DNA of 64,000 nt. It comes from an uncultured beta proteobacterium. Its GTDB lineage: Bacteria; Pseudomonadota; Gammaproteobacteria; Burkholderiales; Burkholderiaceae_C. The notes under the pieces are model-generated. The model made no database searches, was not told where the DNA came from, and saw only the letters and a list, made by a program, of their open reading frames with translations. The position numbers were made by a program, and so were the translations under genes. Positions 56,461 to 64,000 of the stretch are shown in pieces. The stretch covers positions 1 through 64,000 of the forward strand of contig CAIJRK010000026.1 in assembly GCA_903823025.1 (NCBI GenBank), read 5' to 3'. The stretch's first letter is position 1. Every line of letters begins with the position of its first letter.

Positions 56461-59400
56461 CAAAAAGCCTCCGCCATTGAAACTGCTGCATCCATGTCCA
56501 CTGCCACGATACGGGAAACGCCTTGTTCCTGCATCGTCACACCAATTAGTTGTTCGGCCATTTCCATTGCAATTTTGTTGTGACTAATAAATAAAAATTG
56601 AGTCCCCTGACTCATGCTCGACACCAACCGGGCATAACGCTCGGTGTTGGCGTCGTCCAGCGGTGCATCGACCTCGTCGAGTAAACAAAAGGGCGCGGGG
56701 TTGAGTTGAAAAATTGCAAACACCAGCGCAATGGCCGTCAGCGCCTTTTCACCACCCGAGAGTAAATGAATGGTCTGATTCTTTTTGCCTGGCGGTTGGG
56801 CAATCACCTGCACGCCCGAATCCAGAATTTCTTCGCCGGTAATCACCAGCCGGGCGTTGCCACCGCCAAACAACTCGGGAAACATCCGGCCAAAGTGTTC
56901 GTTCACCGCGTTAAACGTGCCTGACAGCAACTCGCGGGTTTCGCCGTCAATCTTCTTAATGGCGTCTTCCAGCGTGGTCATAGCCTCGACAAGGTCGGCG
57001 GTTTGGGCGTCCAGAAAATTTTTGCGCTCGCTGGCGGCGGCCAACTCATCCAACGCAGCCAGATTGACAGCACCCAAGGCGGTGATGTCGCGGTTCAGTC
57101 GGTCAATCTCGCTTTGCATACCCGTTAAACGTACGTTGCCCTGCGCGAGAGACAAGGCAACCGTTTGCAGATCAGCCTGCGCGTCGGTGAGCAACTGGGT
57201 GTATTGCTCAAAGCCTAAGCGGGCGGCCTGTTCTTTGAGCTGAAATTCAGTGATGCGCTGGCGTAAGGGATCCAACTCTCGCTCCAACTGCAAGCGGCGC
57301 TCGTCGTTGGCGCGCAATTTGGCGGTCAAATCGTCATAGTCACTACGCCGGGCGCCCAAGGCTTGTTCTCGCGCCAGCTTGGCGTTCAAAGCATCTTGCA
57401 AACCGCCTTGGGCGGCGGCGTCGTTGAGCCGCGCCAGTTCTTCATGGGCGCGCCGGGCTTCGGCCTTGACCGCATCGGCTTGTTGCTCCGCCGTTTCAAT
57501 GGCCCGTGACAATTCAGACTTGCGGGCATCCAGGCTGCGCATGGAAAAGGCCGCTTCTTGCGCCTGACGCTCCAGACTGCGCTGCTGTTCGCGGGCCTCA
57601 CTCAATTGACGCTCGGCACCCATGACGCGCTCGTCCAATTGGGCATGGCGCTCTTGGGTGTCGGCCAGCTGCATATCGAGTTCTTCAAAACGACCTTCAG
57701 CGGTGACGCGACGCTCTTGCAGGTCTTCCAGTTGAGCGTTAACCTCAGCCAGGTCGTCGGTAATTTGCGCACTGCGCACGCGGGCCTGTTCAGCTAGTTG
57801 CGACAAACGCAAGGTTTCAACCTGCAGCGAATGGGCGTGACTTTGACTCTGTGCTGCCTCACGGCGAATAACGACCAGCCGTTGCGAGGCATCGGCATAA
57901 GCGGCCTCGGCACGCACCAAAGCAGACCGGGTTTCATCGCTGATCAGGGTTTGTGCCCGCCATTGCTTCTCAAGGTTTTCAATTTCCTGTGCCCGCGCCA
58001 GCAAACCCGCCTGCTCAGAGTCGGGCGCATAAAAATTGACACTGTAGGCACCCACGGCATGACCGGCTTTGACAAAAATCAGTTCGCCGGGTTGCAGTTG
58101 ATCGCGTTGCGCCAAAGCCTCTTCAAAGCTGGGCGCGGTAAAGCAGCCTTGCAACCAATCGGCCAGCACCGCTTGTTGACCCGCGTCATGAATCCGTAGC
58201 AAATCAGACAGGCGCGGTAACGGCCCTGATTTTTCAGGCAGGGCGGTTAGCGGGGGGCTGTAAAAAGCTAACTTGGTGGGCGGCGCGTCGCGGCCAAAAG
58301 CCCGCAACAAATCCAGCCGTGACACTTCAAGCGCACCCAAGCGTTCACGCAAAGCGCCTTCCAGCGCGTTTTCCCAACCCTGCTCGATATGAAGACGGGT
58401 CCACAGACCCTGCAGCGCGTCCAGCCCGTGCTTGGCCAGCCAAGGCTGCAGTTTGCCATCTGTCTTAACCTTTTCCTGCAAGGCTTTGAGCGCCTCCATG
58501 CGGGCGGATAAAGCCGCCAAACGGGATGATTCAGCGTTAACCGTCTGCTGTTGCGTGCGCCGCTGCTCATCGAGTTGCGGCACGGTGTCTTGCAACTCAT
58601 CGAGGCGGCCTTGGGCCACGCTGGCCGTCTCGCTCGCCTGATCCAGCTGGTTTTGCAGGTTGACCAGACGCGCTTCATCGGGCGCGGCCAAGGCATTGCG
58701 ATCTGCGCTCAAACGTTCACGCCGGGTGCTGAACTGGCGCGCTTGCTCTTCAATACTGCGTTGGTCGGCGCCCAGCACCTGAATTTGTTGCTGCACTTGG
58801 GCGACGCTGGCGCGCTGCTCATTGGCCCCTTTTTGCGCCAAACGCAAAGCTTCTTCCAAATCGGGTAACTGTTGAGCCTGGTCTTCAACTTGGGCGGCGA
58901 GTAACTCGGTTTGTTCTTCACCCACCATTTCCAGTTCAAGCAGGTTTTCAATTTCTTCCTGCGCCTCGTCGCGGCGTGTGGCCCATTGGTCGCTTTGTTC
59001 TTTAAGCGTGATCAGGCGCTGCTCGACGCGCTGGCGACCTTCCACCACAAACCGGATTTCAGCCTCTAGGCGACCGACTTCGGTGCTGGCCTCGTACAAC
59101 AGTCCCTGTGCGTGGGTCACTTGGTCACCGGCGGCGTAATGGGCCTGGCGTACCGTCTCCAACTCGGCTTCAATGCGGCGCAAGTCGGCCAAACGGCTCT
59201 CCAGTGCATTCACTGCGCCGAGGCCATCGGCCTGAACCTTGGCCTGATCGGCCTCGGACTCGGTGCGCTTGAGAAACCACAACTGATGTTGTTTAAGCGT
59301 GACGTCAGCCGACAAGGTGTTGTACTTTTTAGCCACCTCGGCCTGCTTTTCAAGCTTTTCCAAATTGGCGTTTAGCTCACGCAAAATATCTTCGACCCGC

Positions 59401-59975
59401 GTCAGGTTTTCGCGCGTATCAGACAAGCGGTTTTCCGTTTCACGGCGACGCTCTTTGTATTTGGAAACGCCAGCGGCCTCTTCCAGAAACAGGCGTAACT
59501 CTTCGGGTTTGCTTTCAATAATCCGGCTGATGGTGCCTTGACCGATGATGGCGTAAGCCCGCGGCCCCAACCCCGTGCCCAGAAAGACGTCTTGCACGTC
59601 ACGCCGGCGCACCGGCAGGTTGTTGATGAAGTAATTGCTGCTGCCGTCTCGGGTCAACACCCGCTTGACAGCGATCTCATTGAATTGGTTCCACTGGCCG
59701 CCAGCGCGGTGGTCGTCGTTGTCAAAACTTAACTCAACGCTGGCGCGACTGGCCGGTTTGCGGGTGGTGGTGCCATTAAAAATGACATCCTGCATCGACT
59801 CGCCGCGCAACTCTGACGCTTTGGACTCGCCCAGCACCCAACGCACCGCATCCATGATGTTGGATTTGCCGCAGCCGTTCGGCCCAACCACGCCGACGAG
59901 TTGCCCCGGCAGCATGAAATTGGTTGGTTCGGCAAAGGACTTGAAGCCTGATAACTTGATTGAATTAAGACGCAC
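56460..59975 (-). CDS. smc: Chromosome segregation protein SMC
   Basis: SMC is the large ATPase of the bacterial condensin that organises the chromosome with ScpA and ScpB. The 1171-residue protein begins MRLNSIKLSGFKSFAEPTNF, with Walker A GPNGCGKSNIMDAVRWVLGE. Two long coiled coils flank the hinge (about 510-670). The C-terminus has the signature LLSGGEKALTAIALVFAIF and Walker B FCLLDEVDAPLDDANTERY. Length is normal. It is the first gene of smc-zipA-ligA-def. Confidence 0.97.
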   Translation of the reverse strand: MRLNSIKLSGFKSFAEPTNFMLPGQLVGVVGPNGCGKSNIMDAVRWVLGESKASELRGESMQDVIFNGTTTRKPASRASVELSFDNDDHRAGGQWNQFNEIAVKRVLTRDGSSNYFINNLPVRRRDVQDVFLGTGLGPRAYAIIGQGTISRIIESKPEELRLFLEEAAGVSKYKERRRETENRLSDTRENLTRVEDILRELNANLEKLEKQAEVAKKYNTLSADVTLKQHQLWFLKRTESEADQAKVQADGLGAVNALESRLADLRRIEAELETVRQAHYAAGDQVTHAQGLLYEASTEVGRLEAEIRFVVEGRQRVEQRLITLKEQSDQWATRRDEAQEEIENLLELEMVGEEQTELLAAQVEDQAQQLPDLEEALRLAQKGANEQRASVAQVQQQIQVLGADQRSIEEQARQFSTRRERLSADRNALAAPDEARLVNLQNQLDQASETASVAQGRLDELQDTVPQLDEQRRTQQQTVNAESSRLAALSARMEALKALQEKVKTDGKLQPWLAKHGLDALQGLWTRLHIEQGWENALEGALRERLGALEVSRLDLLRAFGRDAPPTKLAFYSPPLTALPEKSGPLPRLSDLLRIHDAGQQAVLADWLQGCFTAPSFEEALAQRDQLQPGELIFVKAGHAVGAYSVNFYAPDSEQAGLLARAQEIENLEKQWRAQTLISDETRSALVRAEAAYADASQRLVVIRREAAQSQSHAHSLQVETLRLSQLAEQARVRSAQITDDLAEVNAQLEDLQERRVTAEGRFEELDMQLADTQERHAQLDERVMGAERQLSEAREQQRSLERQAQEAAFSMRSLDARKSELSRAIETAEQQADAVKAEARRAHEELARLNDAAAQGGLQDALNAKLAREQALGARRSDYDDLTAKLRANDERRLQLERELDPLRQRITEFQLKEQAARLGFEQYTQLLTDAQADLQTVALSLAQGNVRLTGMQSEIDRLNRDITALGAVNLAALDELAAASERKNFLDAQTADLVEAMTTLEDAIKKIDGETRELLSGTFNAVNEHFGRMFPELFGGGNARLVITGEEILDSGVQVIAQPPGKKNQTIHLLSGGEKALTAIALVFAIFQLNPAPFCLLDEVDAPLDDANTERYARLVSSMSQGTQFLFISHNKIAMEMAEQLIGVTMQEQGVSRIVAVDMDAAVSMAEAF

Positions 59976-60217
59976 GGATGGCTGGTGGTTCTGGCTAGGG
60001 TTTAGCGGGAATCAGGGGCTAATGGATAACCCTCTGAGGCAGGCGTCATGATAACTTGGCAAAGTTGACAACGTCGGCTCAACATCTCACCCCGACAAGC
60101 GGTGTTTTTGACACCTCAGCAGCTAAAAGTCCACAGCGACCCAGGCGACACGCGCCATCGCAGTGGCATCTCTCAGAGAGTTTCTCGCTTTATAGCACCG
60201 ACCTGAACGCCGGGGCT
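59976..60217. other. Intergenic region upstream of smc
   Basis: This 242-bp gap lies between the ispF stop and the smc start. I see no gene, tRNA or clear terminator. It should contain the smc promoter, but no well-spaced -35/-10 pair was found. Confidence 0.5.
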
Positions 60218-60703
60218 TCATGACGAGTGAGGGAAAAGCAAAACAATCGCTCGTGCCTCCATCGCCTGACCCAGTCCGACCGGTCCCATTTTTTCAGCGG
60301 TCTTGGCTTTGACGTTGATTTGATCGACTTCAACCCCAAGCGCTTGGGCAATGCGGGTGCGCATAACGGGCATGAAAGGCATTAATTTAGGCGCTTGCGC
60401 AATGACGGTGCTGTCCACATTGCCGATTTCAAAGCCTTTTTCACGCACGAGGCGGGCGGCCTCTGCCAACAGCACCCCCGAATCGGCGCCTTTGAAGCGC
60501 ACATCGGTATCAGGAAAATGGGTGCCAATGTCACCCAGTGCCGCCGCACCCAGCAAGGCATCGGTGATGGCGTGCAACAGCACATCCGCATCCGAATGAC
60601 CCAGCAGTCCCAAATGAAAGGGAATCTCCACACCGCCCAGGATGAGCTTGCGCCCGGCCACCAAGGCGTGTGTGTCCCAGCCTTCGCCAATTCTGAAATT
60701 CAT
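60218..60703 (-). CDS. ispF: 2-C-methyl-D-erythritol 2,4-cyclodiphosphate synthase
   Basis: IspF closes the cyclodiphosphate ring in the MEP route to isoprenoids. The 161-residue protein starts [14 protein letters not shown], with metal ligands in GWDTH and [17 protein letters not shown], and ends with [19 protein letters not shown]. The start overlaps the ispD stop by 4 nt, so the two are coupled. Confidence 0.97.
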   Translation of the reverse strand: MNFRIGEGWDTHALVAGRKLILGGVEIPFHLGLLGHSDADVLLHAITDALLGAAALGDIGTHFPDTDVRFKGADSGVLLAEAARLVREKGFEIGNVDSTVIAQAPKLMPFMPVMRTRIAQALGVEVDQINVKAKTAEKMGPVGLGQAMEARAIVLLFPHSS

Positions 60704-61434
60704 TTTTTGCTTTCTTGATTAAAACGCGCATGTAGCACGGCTTCGGCCAGCGCAAAATCTTCGGGATAGGTCACCTTGAAATTTTGCGCGCTGCCTGACA
60801 CCAGCAAAGGGCGCCAACCCATCGACTCCATCGCGCTGGACTCGTCGGTGACTTGGTCGCCTGCTTGTGCAAGGGCGCTCAACAGCGCGCCAAGGCGAAA
60901 CATCTGCGGCGTTTGGGCCAGCCATTTGTCGCCACGATCCAGCGTGTTGGCAACCCGACCTGCCACTTCAATTTTTAGCGTATCGGGCAATTTATGCGCC
61001 AGTAAGCCACCCACCTCGTCGCTGGCGCAGGCGTCGATCAGCGCGTTAATTTGTGCAGGCGTAATCAAGCAGCGGGCCGCATCATGCACCAACACCCAGT
61101 CATCCGGGGCGCCCCCGTGTTGCAACAAAAAATTGAGTCCGTTTAAAACGCTTGATGCGCGGGTTGGGCCACCGCAGGGCGCGATCCAGGGCGCAATAGG
61201 TTGCGTCGTGAAGAAGCTGTCTTCAGCTGCCACCACCACGGCGGTTTGCGTCAGCCGGGTCACTTGGGCAAAGGCGGCCAACGTGTGCAACACCAAAGGT
61301 TGTCCCGCGAGCGGCTGATATTGTTTAGGACCGGTGGCACCCGCGCGCGAGCCTGTGCCCGCGCAGGGAATCAAAGCCCAAAAGCGGGCGGCCAGCGGGC
61401 GAATAGGTGGAGAATTTTGAGGGGAATCAATCAT
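60700..61434 (-). CDS. ispD: 2-C-methyl-D-erythritol 4-phosphate cytidylyltransferase
   Basis: IspD joins MEP and CTP in isoprenoid synthesis. The core begins [20 protein letters not shown], the nucleotide-binding signature, followed by [13 protein letters not shown] and [12 protein letters not shown]. The ATG at 61434 ([18 protein letters not shown]) gives 244 residues. An ATG at 61449 and further upstream starts are open but extend a non-conserved tail. It is divergent from mfd. Confidence 0.95.
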   Translation of the reverse strand: MIDSPQNSPPIRPLAARFWALIPCAGTGSRAGATGPKQYQPLAGQPLVLHTLAAFAQVTRLTQTAVVVAAEDSFFTTQPIAPWIAPCGGPTRASSVLNGLNFLLQHGGAPDDWVLVHDAARCLITPAQINALIDACASDEVGGLLAHKLPDTLKIEVAGRVANTLDRGDKWLAQTPQMFRLGALLSALAQAGDQVTDESSAMESMGWRPLLVSGSAQNFKVTYPEDFALAEAVLHARFNQESKK

Positions 61435-61474
61435 GGGCTTGGCCGACATTCTAAAATGCGTGAACATCTGTTTC

Positions 61475-61506
61475 ACACCCCCCGCTGTTTGGCGTGGGGT
61501 GTTTTT
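61475..61506 (+). terminator. Terminator-like hairpin upstream of mfd
   Basis: ACACCCCCCGC (61475-61485) and GCGTGGGGTGT (61492-61502) form an 11-bp stem with one mismatch, followed by TTTT on the plus strand. It lies about 55 nt before the mfd ATG and points in mfd's direction. No plus-strand gene precedes it in the divergent region, so it may be a leader structure rather than a gene-end terminator. Confidence 0.45.
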
Positions 61507-61558
61507 CAATGGTGTTTTTGAATTCAATGCGTAGGCATACGTTGTTTATAGGTCATTC

Positions 61559-64000
61559 ATGGATTTACCCAAACTACACCCCGGCAAACGCTATACCCTG
61601 CCCCGCCCCGTGGGTTCAGCCGATGCCTTGCTTCTCGCGCAACTGGGTTTGCGTGAGAAAAGCAACAACAAGATCACCGCCATCGTCACCGCCAACGCCG
61701 CCGATGCGCAGCGCTTGATGCTTGAAATGGCGTTTTTTGCCCCTGACCTGCGTTGCGTGCTGTTTCCCGACTGGGAAACCCTGCCCTACGACTCTTTTTC
61801 GCCGCACCAAGACCTGATCAGTGAGCGCCTGGCGACGCTGTGGCGCATCAGTCAACGAGAAAAAGAGACTGGCGCCGATGTCGTCATCGTGCCCGCCACC
61901 ACCGCGCTTTATCGGCTGGCGCCACCGAGTTTTCTGGCGGGTTACACCTTTCACTTCAAAGTCAAACAAAAACTCGACGAGACCAAATTCAAAGCGCAAT
62001 TGACCCTGGCCGGTTACAGCCACGTCACGCAAGTGGTCAGTCCTGGTGAATACGCTGTGCGTGGCGGTCTGATTGATCTCTTTCCGATGGGCAGCGCCGT
62101 GCCGTATCGCGTGGATCTGTTTGACGATGAAATCGACAGCATTCGCACCTTCGACCCTGATAGCCAGCGCAGCCTGTACCCCGTGCCCGAAGTGCGCCTG
62201 TTGCCCGGCCGCGAGTTCCCGATGGACGACGACGCCCGCGCCCGTTTTCGCAACCGCTGGCGCGAGCTGCTGGAAGGCGACCCCACCAAAAGCCGCCTCT
62301 ACAAAGACATGGGCAACGGTGTCGCCACCGCTGGTATTGAGTACTACCTGCCGCTGTTCTTTGAGGAAACCGCCACCGTATTTGATTACCTGGGCGCCGA
62401 TGCCACCGTCGTGCTACACGGTGATCTGGAACCCGCCTTTCAACATTTCTGGCAAGACACCAAAGACCGTTACCGACTGGTGCGAACCGACCCTGACCGC
62501 CCCGCTCTGCCGCCCGAGTCGCTATTTTTAAGCACGGAACAGTTTTACGCCCGGGTTAATCAACATGCGCAACTGGCCATCAAAGCGCCTGCCGTTCGTT
62601 CAGAACCGGCGGCGGCGATACCTAGCGCCGGGCCAACTGATTACGTTGAATTTGGCACACTCCCCGCCATGACCGTGGTGCGCGGTGCAGACGATCCGCT
62701 GGCAGGTCTGAAAGCGCACATTCAACAGTCCAGTCAGCGCGTGTTGGTGCTGGCCGAAAGCGATGGTCGCCGAACCAGCTTGCTGGACTTTCTGCACAGC
62801 AGCCAGTTACGCCCGCCTGCGTTTGACTCACTGGCCGCGTTCGAGCGCAGTCATGAAAAAGTCGGCATTGCCACCTCATCCCTGAACACCGGCTTTGCCT
62901 GGCTGGAAGCGGGCATTGATTTCGTGACAGAAACCGAGCTTTTCGCCGCTGGCCCCACCACGCGACGGCGCAAAAAGCAGGAGCAAGTCAGCGACGTTGA
63001 AGCGCTCATCAAAGACCTGAGCGAGCTGAAAGTGGGCGACCCGGTGGTTCATTCAGCCTACGGCATTGGTCGCTATCACGGACTGATTAATCTCGCACTC
63101 GGTCAAATCCAAGCCAACGGCGAGCCTGAAATCCAAGAGTTTTTACATCTGGAATACGCCGAAAAAGCGACGTTGTACGTACCCGTCAGTCAGTTGCAAC
63201 TCATCAGCCGTTACACCGGCGTCAGCGCCGACGAAGCGCCCTTGCACCGTCTAGGCTCCGGCCAGTGGGACAAAGCCAAACGCAAAGCCGCTGAACAAGT
63301 GCGCGATTCAGCGGCCGAATTGCTCAATATTTACGCCAGACGCGCCGCCCGCGAAGGCCACGCCTTCCGCTACTCGCCAAGCGATTACGAAACCTTTGCC
63401 AACGATTTCGGCTTTGAAGAAACGCCCGACCAAAGCGCCGCCATCCACGCTGTCATTCAAGACATGATCAGCCCGCGCCCGATGGATCGCCTGATTTGCG
63501 GTGACGTGGGGTTTGGCAAAACCGAAGTGGCGCTGCGCGCCGCCTTCATCGGCATCACAGGCGGCAAACAAGTCGCGCTGCTGGCGCCCACCACACTGTT
63601 GGCCGAACAGCACTACCAAACCTTGGTGGATCGGTTCGCCAAATGGCCGGTGAAAGTAGCCGAAATGAGCCGCTTTCGCTCAACCAAAGAAATCAACGCC
63701 GCCATGAAAGGCTTGGCCGATGGCACGGTCGATATTGTGGTCGGCACGCACAAACTGCTCAGTGAGTCCACCAAATTCAAAGACCTCGGTCTGCTCATCA
63801 TTGACGAAGAACACCGCTTTGGTGTGCGTCACAAAGAACAGATGAAAGCCCTGCGCGCCGAGGTCGATGTGCTGACGCTCACCGCCACACCGATTCCGCG
63901 CACGCTGGGCATGGCACTGGAAGGCCTGCGCGACCTGAGCGTGATTGCGACCGCGCCGCAACGCCGCCTCGCCATCAAAACCTTTGTCCGAACCGAAGGC
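61559..64000 (+). CDS. mfd: Transcription-repair coupling factor Mfd, cut by window edge
   Basis: Mfd displaces RNA polymerase stalled at DNA damage and recruits UvrA. From the ATG at 61559 (MDLPKLHPGKRYTLPRPVGS) 814 codons are open to the right edge, against about 1150 for the full protein. Seen are the UvrB-like N-terminal region (about 1-330, YAVRGGLIDLFPMG), the RNA polymerase-interaction domain (about 485-570, GDPVVHSAYGIGRYHGL), and the first RecA-like helicase lobe with Walker A CGDVGFGKTEVALRAAF and the DEEH box IIDEEHRFGVRHKEQ. The second lobe and C-terminal domain lie outside. Confidence 0.97.
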   Translation, partial: MDLPKLHPGKRYTLPRPVGSADALLLAQLGLREKSNNKITAIVTANAADAQRLMLEMAFFAPDLRCVLFPDWETLPYDSFSPHQDLISERLATLWRISQREKETGADVVIVPATTALYRLAPPSFLAGYTFHFKVKQKLDETKFKAQLTLAGYSHVTQVVSPGEYAVRGGLIDLFPMGSAVPYRVDLFDDEIDSIRTFDPDSQRSLYPVPEVRLLPGREFPMDDDARARFRNRWRELLEGDPTKSRLYKDMGNGVATAGIEYYLPLFFEETATVFDYLGADATVVLHGDLEPAFQHFWQDTKDRYRLVRTDPDRPALPPESLFLSTEQFYARVNQHAQLAIKAPAVRSEPAAAIPSAGPTDYVEFGTLPAMTVVRGADDPLAGLKAHIQQSSQRVLVLAESDGRRTSLLDFLHSSQLRPPAFDSLAAFERSHEKVGIATSSLNTGFAWLEAGIDFVTETELFAAGPTTRRRKKQEQVSDVEALIKDLSELKVGDPVVHSAYGIGRYHGLINLALGQIQANGEPEIQEFLHLEYAEKATLYVPVSQLQLISRYTGVSADEAPLHRLGSGQWDKAKRKAAEQVRDSAAELLNIYARRAAREGHAFRYSPSDYETFANDFGFEETPDQSAAIHAVIQDMISPRPMDRLICGDVGFGKTEVALRAAFIGITGGKQVALLAPTTLLAEQHYQTLVDRFAKWPVKVAEMSRFRSTKEINAAMKGLADGTVDIVVGTHKLLSESTKFKDLGLLIIDEEHRFGVRHKEQMKALRAEVDVLTLTATPIPRTLGMALEGLRDLSVIATAPQRRLAIKTFVRTEG

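Overview
The window reads as a chromosomal segment of a betaproteobacterium of the order Burkholderiales, most like Comamonadaceae (Rhodoferax/Polaromonas-type). This rests on conserved neighbourhoods (thrS-infC-rpmI-rplT-pheS-pheT-ihfA, rpsF-priB-rpsR-rplI-dnaB, smc-zipA-ligA, hom-thrC-mobB-moeA-moaD-moaE) and on protein character, for example the long Lys/Ala-rich N-terminus of RpoD. It is nearly all housekeeping DNA, with one accessory patch at the left edge. No rRNA, tRNA or CRISPR array was seen.

Layout. 1-860 is a mobile-element scar: the N-terminus of an IS4/IS50-type transposase running off the left edge, its probable terminal inverted repeat, and a frameshifted remnant of a P4-type tyrosine integrase. 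903-5581 holds a P2-type cation ATPase, a DUF2062 membrane protein and a GntP-family permease. 5759-10209 is dnaG and rpoD, closed by a strong terminator. 10315-17801 (minus strand) is the translation operon from a Thr-rich leader peptide through thrS, infC, rpmI, rplT, pheS and pheT to ihfA. 18024-19343 is isocitrate lyase with two palindromic operators upstream. 19630-28979 (minus) carries clpB, molybdopterin genes, thrC, hom and alaA. 29101-31948 (plus) carries a Mth938-like protein, bcp and a PIN-PhoH ATPase. 31974-34973 (minus) is dnaB-rplI-rpsR-priB-rpsF. 35059-40888 holds a fused Na+/solute symporter, ppsA and the divergent ppsR. 40928-43667 is a Fur-box-preceded feoA-feoB cluster with a small Cys-rich membrane protein. 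43670-49127 (minus) is purL and a divergent FtsZ-like gene. 49242-52640 is map-glnD. 52683-61434 (minus) is def, ligA, zipA, smc, ispF and ispD. mfd runs off the right edge.

How genes connect. aceA, ppsA with its regulator ppsR, and the adjacent symporter fit growth on acetate or other small carboxylates through the glyoxylate shunt and gluconeogenesis. hom and thrC are co-transcribed, through stop/start overlaps, with molybdenum-cofactor genes. The ribosomal and aminoacyl-tRNA synthetase operon carries visible regulation: an attenuator with a Thr-rich leader peptide before thrS, an AUC start codon for infC, and a hairpin with a possible Phe-containing leader before pheST.

Most unusual items: (1) a 330-residue FtsZ-derived protein with a degenerate GTP-binding signature and no C-terminal linker or tail (48135-49127); (2) the thrS attenuator; (3) a dispersed intergenic repeat present twice (17866-17942 and 43325-43394); (4) two 30-bp-spaced perfect palindromes upstream of aceA; (5) the fusion of the two subunits of a VC_2705-type symporter. 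All identifications come from reading motifs and gene order; no database search was run.
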